From Candidatus Obscuribacter sp. (GTDB taxonomy: Bacteria; Cyanobacteriota; Vampirovibrionia; Obscuribacterales; Obscuribacteraceae), in NCBI GenBank assembly GCA_021772135.1, contig JADYXQ010000122.1, forward strand, positions 30,445 to 94,444: a stretch of DNA of 64,000 bases. The letters run 5' to 3'. The position numbers were made by a program, and so were the translations under genes. The notes beneath the pieces are model-generated. The model did no database searches and was not told the DNA's origin. It saw only the letters and a program-made list of their open reading frames with translations. This document shows, in pieces, positions 59,261-64,000 of this stretch. Each line of letters opens with the position of its first letter. Within the stretch, counting starts at the first letter, position 1.

Positions 59261-60143
59261 CGTTGGTTTTGCCTTCCATTCTGGTGCCCTGATATTCAGC
59301 TTCGTTGACTACAGAAGCTTTGCCTCTAAATTCTAGTGATCGCTCACCTTTAGCTTTGTTTTTGCCACTGGCTTTAACCGGCAAATATTTGACCCACATT
59401 TTGACTTCAGGATATTTATAGACGCCTTTTATGTTGAATGCTTCTTTGCTGGCTCGGTCCATACCGTGACCGACAATTTTATTGCCGTCTTGTTCCAGAT
59501 ACATGCTGGAGCGCACAGTTTTGAATTCGAATTCATAACCGGCATCCCACTTACCAGAAAGATGTGGGCGGTGATTGCTGTTCACCGGTGGTGGAGCTTG
59601 CTGGTGCGTGGGTGTTGCGGTCACACCACCACCGCCGGCAATCTCTGCGTCCCACTGGCCTTCAGCAGTCTGACCGTTTTTCACTACTTTATAAGTGCCA
59701 GACATATATGGCCCGCTATAGTCGGCACCTTTAGTCATTTCAAAATTACCTGTATATACGATCGGCGGTAGATTGGGGTTTTCGTCGACGTGATAGCGTT
59801 TGTGAAATCTGATTGATTTGCCGTTAATTGCACCGGCATCAATGACAAAATTTTGCTGGTCGCTGTCGTCAGTTCCCAGCCCCTGGAAAGATGCCCCGTT
59901 CTGGCTAATATTCATGTGTGCCGAGCGAGTCTCGCCGCCGACTGAATAAGAGATTTGCCAATTGCCGGCTACTGGAGTATCTGAGGCGGCTCCTTGGTTA
60001 GAGCCGCCGGTATGGGCAGGTTGGTTCGAGAGTTTTACTGACTGGCAGCCACTGAGACTAAAGGTGGTAAGGCAAAGGCTAAGCAGCACGAACATTGCAG
60101 ATCGCATCTGGCGAATACAATGGCTCAAGCGGAAAGAATCCAT
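59226..60143 (-). CDS. Lipoprotein with repeated beta-rich domain
   Basis: The 305-residue protein has a lipobox (SLSGC, with Cys at about residue 33) after a hydrophobic signal. Two similar beta-rich halves follow (GNWQISYSVGGETRSAHMNISQNGASFQGLGTDDS and GKWDAGYEFEFKTVRSSMYLEQDGNKIVGHGMDRAS), each ending in a G-x-x-G-type strand, so it looks like an internal duplication. The LRR gene begins inside its end, so the two are probably co-translated. Function unknown. Confidence 0.78.
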   Translation of the reverse strand: MDSFRLSHCIRQMRSAMFVLLSLCLTTFSLSGCQSVKLSNQPAHTGGSNQGAASDTPVAGNWQISYSVGGETRSAHMNISQNGASFQGLGTDDSDQQNFVIDAGAINGKSIRFHKRYHVDENPNLPPIVYTGNFEMTKGADYSGPYMSGTYKVVKNGQTAEGQWDAEIAGGGGVTATPTHQQAPPPVNSNHRPHLSGKWDAGYEFEFKTVRSSMYLEQDGNKIVGHGMDRASKEAFNIKGVYKYPEVKMWVKYLPVKASGKNKAKGERSLEFRGKASVVNEAEYQGTRMEGKTNGGGMWMAEQVR

Positions 60144-60203
60144 TTAACAGTTTGTCCTATAGGATGATGCTCTAGCATTCTATATTAAAACTGTAAGTTC
60201 TCG

Positions 60204-62414
60204 TCAGGCCGCTGAATTGTCCTGCTGCTTAGCTGCCCATTCTTTCGCTTGTTGTGGTGTATAACCACCAGACATGGACAATTTCAGAGCGTCGTTAATG
60301 GCAAAACCAGAAGTCAGCCCAGACGATTGTAGATTTGCTCTCTCGGCGCTAACTCGCCCAACTTCGTTAAACTTCGCTGCACAAATTCCCATGGCACTGT
60401 TAGCAGCGACCATTCCGGAAGTGCTAAAGGAAGTTAGTGAATGGCCGAAAGCGGCGCTTGCTGCATTGTACGCCGCACCTAGAATACTTGATAGATATCC
60501 AGCGTCCATTGACCCAGGGTTAGACATTGCAGAAGCAACAATAGATGCTGCATTGGAAGCGGCTGCACAAGCTGCAGAAGCTTCGGCTGATGCTTTCTTT
60601 GCGGAAGCTTCGGTGGCTGCGCTGAAACTAGAACTGCCTGTGTGCAGCAGTTCGCCATGAGAGCCATAAACTTCATTGTCATGGGTAATGCCGAATGCAC
60701 TGTCGCCATAACCGTAGACCACATCGCCTTCGGCATTGGCCGCCATGAGGTTATTGCCTTGACTGTCATTGAATTTTATGGCCATTTCCTTACCGGAAGT
60801 GTCCATCGTGGCAATGACCACGCCTTTCTCATTTACTTCTGTAAAAGCGTGCTCTTTATCCTGCGGGTTAACGATGGTGGCATTGCCAATTTGCTTACCG
60901 GCAACATCTTGCTGAACCTGTTTAAACTTGCCGTCGCCCTGAGCATCTACCTTTAAGGTCTGACCATTTCTTGTGTCGGTTATAACAACATCAGAAGTGG
61001 CATTAGGATTGCCATTCATCAGATACCGGTTGTTGTGTCGACGGCCAGATTTATCGCAGGCTGACTGATCGAACTCTACGCCGCCATTAATTTGACGTAT
61101 GTCATTCCTATATTGAGGATGGGCTTGAAAGAATTCGCGCATACTCATAGGTTCAGATTTTACGCCGTTATTGTCGGTAATTACTGTACCAGTCTTAAAA
61201 TCGAGTTTGTGAGTGACGCCAGAGGGCTTACCGTTCTCACCATTTGGCACGATAGCGAGAGTTCGTTCCTTCGAATTAAGACTAACTGAGTCATTGTCAC
61301 GGACGACAGTTACGTTGTCACCATGCGTAACAAATTCGCCTGCTTGCCTGCCTCTTGTTACATCATTACCTCTGGCTACGAGAACATTAACTCCGGTAAC
61401 AAAATCACCGTACTGGGTTTCAACTTCTTCTTTAGAGTAGTGCGTTATTCGACCGTTTTTCTCGGTCTTGGTTGCTTCAAAAGTTTTAGGATCGTATTCA
61501 ATGATGTCGCCTGACTTGATGTCAGTGGTGTGACGAACACCGGTAGTTTTATCAACAACGACCCGAATTTCTTTACTGTCAATGGCCATATTGCCCTTAT
61601 CGTCGAACATATAGCTGTTGCCTGTGCCCTTATCGACAATTTTCTTGGTGCCATCTTTAATAGTGGTTGTTTGATCTGAAGTGGTACCTTCAAAACTGAA
61701 ATAATTGAATTTATCATAAGCCAGTTTGTAATCGCTCTCACTACCAACCTTAGTCGTAGTGTTTATGCCAAATTTATCAATACTGGTTTCAAGTTTAGCG
61801 ATGTTCGAGGTCACGTCGTTCCATGTGTCAGATACATATTTAGTGGCAGACTCGAAGCCGTATGAAACTTTCCCCCAGATAGAATCAAGGAAGCTCGTTT
61901 CTGGTTTAACTTCCAGCGAGAATGGTTTCGCCGTGAATTGCTCGCTAGGTTTGAAGACGGATGTGCTAAGAGAGAATTGCTCGTTAGGTTTGAAGACCGC
62001 TGTGTCAAGCGACAATTTAGCGCTTGTACCAAAATTAAGTGGTGGTACATCAAGGTGCAGTGGCTCTTTAGCCTTGGGTTCAACTTTAGGAGGCAGCAGG
62101 GTCGCGTCAACTGGTTTATGGTTAAAGAATGCAGCCACAGAAGAATTGCGAATCTCGTTCCATGCTCGCTCAGCAAATGTCTCTTCAGGTTGAGTGGCGC
62201 TCTTTTCTATTCCTTCTTTCTTTTCTGTTCCTTCTTTCTTTTTTTCCGTCTTCCCTTCCGTATTTGCCTTATCTGCCGGTTTTGTGTCGGCTATAGTGCC
62301 ACCAGGCGTAGCGTCAGCCTTTAACTTCTCCGTAGCCGTCTTCTCCGCCTCTTTGTGGGCGGGATCAGCAGATTCTTTAGTTTTGTCGACTGCCTTAGCA
62401 GGGCTATCAGTCAT
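60204..62414 (-). CDS. Large low-complexity protein of unknown function
   Basis: The 736-residue protein has a Lys/Glu/Ala/Thr-rich start (about residues 1-90). A repeat pair follows near 135-160 (two copies of FKP-x-EQF-x-L-x-x-S/F). The central beta-rich region has motifs such as GDIIEYDPKTFEATKTEKNGRITHY and DDKGNMAIDSKEIRVVVDKTTG that resemble YD-type repeats. Near the end is an Ala/Ser-rich helix (SFSAATEASAKKASAEASAACAAA). No signal peptide is seen. GGAG lies seven bases before the ATG. No family is assigned. Confidence 0.7.
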   Translation of the reverse strand: MTDSPAKAVDKTKESADPAHKEAEKTATEKLKADATPGGTIADTKPADKANTEGKTEKKKEGTEKKEGIEKSATQPEETFAERAWNEIRNSSVAAFFNHKPVDATLLPPKVEPKAKEPLHLDVPPLNFGTSAKLSLDTAVFKPNEQFSLSTSVFKPSEQFTAKPFSLEVKPETSFLDSIWGKVSYGFESATKYVSDTWNDVTSNIAKLETSIDKFGINTTTKVGSESDYKLAYDKFNYFSFEGTTSDQTTTIKDGTKKIVDKGTGNSYMFDDKGNMAIDSKEIRVVVDKTTGVRHTTDIKSGDIIEYDPKTFEATKTEKNGRITHYSKEEVETQYGDFVTGVNVLVARGNDVTRGRQAGEFVTHGDNVTVVRDNDSVSLNSKERTLAIVPNGENGKPSGVTHKLDFKTGTVITDNNGVKSEPMSMREFFQAHPQYRNDIRQINGGVEFDQSACDKSGRRHNNRYLMNGNPNATSDVVITDTRNGQTLKVDAQGDGKFKQVQQDVAGKQIGNATIVNPQDKEHAFTEVNEKGVVIATMDTSGKEMAIKFNDSQGNNLMAANAEGDVVYGYGDSAFGITHDNEVYGSHGELLHTGSSSFSAATEASAKKASAEASAACAAASNAASIVASAMSNPGSMDAGYLSSILGAAYNAASAAFGHSLTSFSTSGMVAANSAMGICAAKFNEVGRVSAERANLQSSGLTSGFAINDALKLSMSGGYTPQQAKEWAAKQQDNSAA

Positions 62415-62746
62415 CGCGGAACTCCACTGAACGCAAAAGAAATTTTTGGGATGCCGGTTGGGTTTGGTAAGTCAATTTATTGTGATTTAGACCAGAGCCC
62501 TTGTCAACGCCTCACTACGTAATTCCACCATGGCTGAGTACGTATTTTTCCCATCTGCGAGCATATTTAATGTTGCTAATGATTGTATACCCCAAAATTT
62601 GGCACTTTTAACGCTATTAGGGTCATTTCTGTCAGTGAAGGTTTCGCTCGCGGTAAGTCCCTCACGAAGTCACAGCACTACTGTCGGGCATTGGCTTGTA
62701 TGATTAGGGATGTTAGGTTCTGCCGCTTCTTTCATTTGGAGTATCG
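62415..62746. other. Divergent intergenic region
   Basis: The 332-base gap holds the promoters of the large minus-strand gene and the small plus-strand gene. A TATGAT-like -10 lies near 62699-62704. TACGTA occurs twice about 20 bases apart near 62517 and 62537. I see no RNA gene, terminator or longer reading frame. Confidence 0.5.
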
Positions 62747-62965
62747 ATGGCCATTCCCATGAATACAGCAGTAACCGTTCTTCTTATGAGCGGTGAGCAG
62801 GTTGATGGTGAGGTAGCTATGGCCGACCAAGGCACATATCTGTGCTTGCGGCGAGAAAATGAAACGCTTTACTTGCCCTGGTCAGCTATAAAAGTAGTGC
62901 GGGGGCCGGCATTGCCTGAGCGCGGTGTGGGCAGCGCATTGAACAAGTACAGCGTCAGTACCTAA
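62747..62965 (+). CDS. Small beta-rich protein, possibly Sm-like
   Basis: The 72-residue protein (MNTAVTVLLMSGEQVDGEVAMADQGTYLCLRRENETLYLPWSAIKVVRG in outline) has the strand pattern of a small five-strand barrel with an Sm1-like loop, but no Sm signature can be confirmed. It has no membrane helix. TTTGGAG is eight bases before the ATG. It may be a small RNA- or ligand-binding protein. Confidence 0.6.
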   Translation: MAIPMNTAVTVLLMSGEQVDGEVAMADQGTYLCLRRENETLYLPWSAIKVVRGPALPERGVGSALNKYSVST

Positions 62966-63018
62966 AGGTGTAACTTACGGAACCTGTTCTTTAAAAACCA
63001 GGACCGATCAATATAAAA

Positions 63019-63894
63019 TCAGGGCGTTTTATCATTTCGCCTGGAAAGCAAATCTTTCACAGTTTCGTTGGTTACGGGAGTGGATACCGATGACATCGGG
63101 CTGGTTTGAAAATCATTGACACCAACAGCGGTGCCTGTTTTGTCAAAAACCGCTCCGCCTGAAAAACCTTCACGAATTGAAAGGCTGGTGACCAGAACGT
63201 CTCGATTAGCATCTTCACCTGGTAGAGGCTGAATCATATTACTGAACGTGCCACGTTTTTGTATTTGAGATGCGGTACCGGTAGATGTATAAATCGCATC
63301 AGATGTGTATGGTTGTCCGATAGTGATTAGCTCAGGTGACTGCGCCGGGTCAATAACTGTGTCGTGGAATTTGGCGGGTTTGCAAATAGTTTCGGTCTCG
63401 GCGCCGGTATCAATTTTTACAAGAGCTAGATCGCGGGCAGGATCAGAAGTGATCACAGAGCCCAAATATTTCTTGCCATTGGCCAGCACAACTCCAACTT
63501 CGCCGACTTTGACATGTTGCTGCGGCACCCCTTTGGTCACATGATCGTCGGTAATCACTAAGCAGCTGTTTCCTTCTTTGCCGGCGATGACTCCGCTGCC
63601 GCCCCGGGTTTTATCTATTCCAGCTGGTTCTTTACCAGTGCCATCGCTTTTGCCCTGCATTTTAAAGAGAGCCACGCTGGGCCGTAGCTCTCTATACAGT
63701 TGAAGCGCATCGATGTCGCCACTGTTGGCTGGCGGCGATTGATAGCTTTGAAGATCGCAGCCTGGCGATCTAAAGTTGCGGGTTATAACAGGCAATTCGT
63801 TTTCTTGCGGCTGAATGGCGCAGGCTTTGCCAAAAAAATCTTTAGCAGTTTCTTGAATCTTGGCTGATGTTTTTGGGGAATTTATTTGATCCAT
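63019..63894 (-). CDS. Trypsin-like serine protease, no PDZ
   Basis: The 291-residue protein has a trypsin-type catalytic triad: His in CLVITDDHVT, Asp in SDPARDLALVKID and Ser in GFSGGAVFDKTGTAVGVND. No signal peptide is visible and the N-terminal 90 residues are Gln/Pro/Ser-rich and unassigned. Unlike DegP/HtrA it lacks a PDZ domain. The region upstream, 63895-64000, holds no gene I can support; the gene's promoter is probably there. Confidence 0.8.
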   Translation of the reverse strand: MDQINSPKTSAKIQETAKDFFGKACAIQPQENELPVITRNFRSPGCDLQSYQSPPANSGDIDALQLYRELRPSVALFKMQGKSDGTGKEPAGIDKTRGGSGVIAGKEGNSCLVITDDHVTKGVPQQHVKVGEVGVVLANGKKYLGSVITSDPARDLALVKIDTGAETETICKPAKFHDTVIDPAQSPELITIGQPYTSDAIYTSTGTASQIQKRGTFSNMIQPLPGEDANRDVLVTSLSIREGFSGGAVFDKTGTAVGVNDFQTSPMSSVSTPVTNETVKDLLSRRNDKTP

Positions 63895-64000
63895 TTAAAA
63901 ATCCATGCGGACCTAACCTGAAAATTTTCATGCTCTATTTTGATGATAAAGCCGATTTGCAGCTTAGCAATACGTATATACACGGCGCTAAACTTGCTAG

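Overview
The window is bacterial chromosome with a roughly even base composition and dense coding on both strands. It has Gram-negative-type envelope genes: a giant AsmA/TamB-like protein, a TolC-type outer membrane protein and a lipoprotein. No gene here fixes the taxonomy. The mix of an rpsF-ssb-rpsR block, ETF with ETF-quinone oxidoreductase, many TPR proteins and frequent TTG/GTG starts would fit a non-photosynthetic relative of Cyanobacteria (Melainabacteria/Obscuribacterales-like), but that is an inference.

Region 1 (1-2.3 kb, minus strand) is translation and replication housekeeping: rpmI, infC, a tRNA-Leu(CAG), rpsR, ssb, rpsF. Region 2 (2.5-15.4 kb) holds a secreted protein, a MerR/zinc-finger/repeat protein, an alpha/beta hydrolase, a Xer-type recombinase with an AT-hook-like insert, the AsmA-like protein, and a convergent histidine kinase and LuxR-type response regulator. 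Region 3 (15.4-35.6 kb) is mostly core metabolism: rpsO-pnp, HU, RsfS, a beta-propeller protein, acyl-CoA synthetase, a lipase-like hydrolase, TPR and small membrane proteins, a bacterioferritin-like protein, the etfB-etfA-ETF-QO operon, a DUF885 peptidase and a thioredoxin-fold protein.

Region 4 (35.8-53.2 kb) is the most unusual part. Its core is DabB (NuoL-like) and DabA (DUF2309), the two subunits of the DAB inorganic-carbon uptake complex. They are co-transcribed with a shortened MurF-like protein whose P-loop is altered and with a DUF6671 zinc-ribbon protein. Convergent to this operon is a two-gene unit: a 54-residue basic peptide overlapping, by one base, the start of a beta-carbonic-anhydrase-like protein. 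That protein keeps the three zinc ligands but has lost the catalytic Asp/Arg dyad. Beside it lie a multipass membrane protein and an operon of a 155-residue protein, a Thermus-type isocitrate dehydrogenase and a CofE-like ligase. On the other side are two related, cysteine-poor ArsR-family regulators, one divergent from the dab operon and one at the tail of a three-gene ABC/HlyD/TolC export operon. Similar AT-rich inverted repeats with TTCA/TGAA or TGCAAATAT cores sit in the control regions of these operons, and two overlap or adjoin good sigma70-type promoters. I read this as one ArsR-controlled carbon-concentration and export island.

Region 5 (53.4-64 kb) holds a hybrid histidine kinase with a receiver lacking the phospho-Asp, the threonine-degradation pair tdh-kbl, a leucine-rich-repeat protein, a lipoprotein, a large low-complexity protein, a small Sm-like-sized protein and a trypsin-like protease. 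No insertion sequence, prophage, CRISPR array or rRNA was seen.
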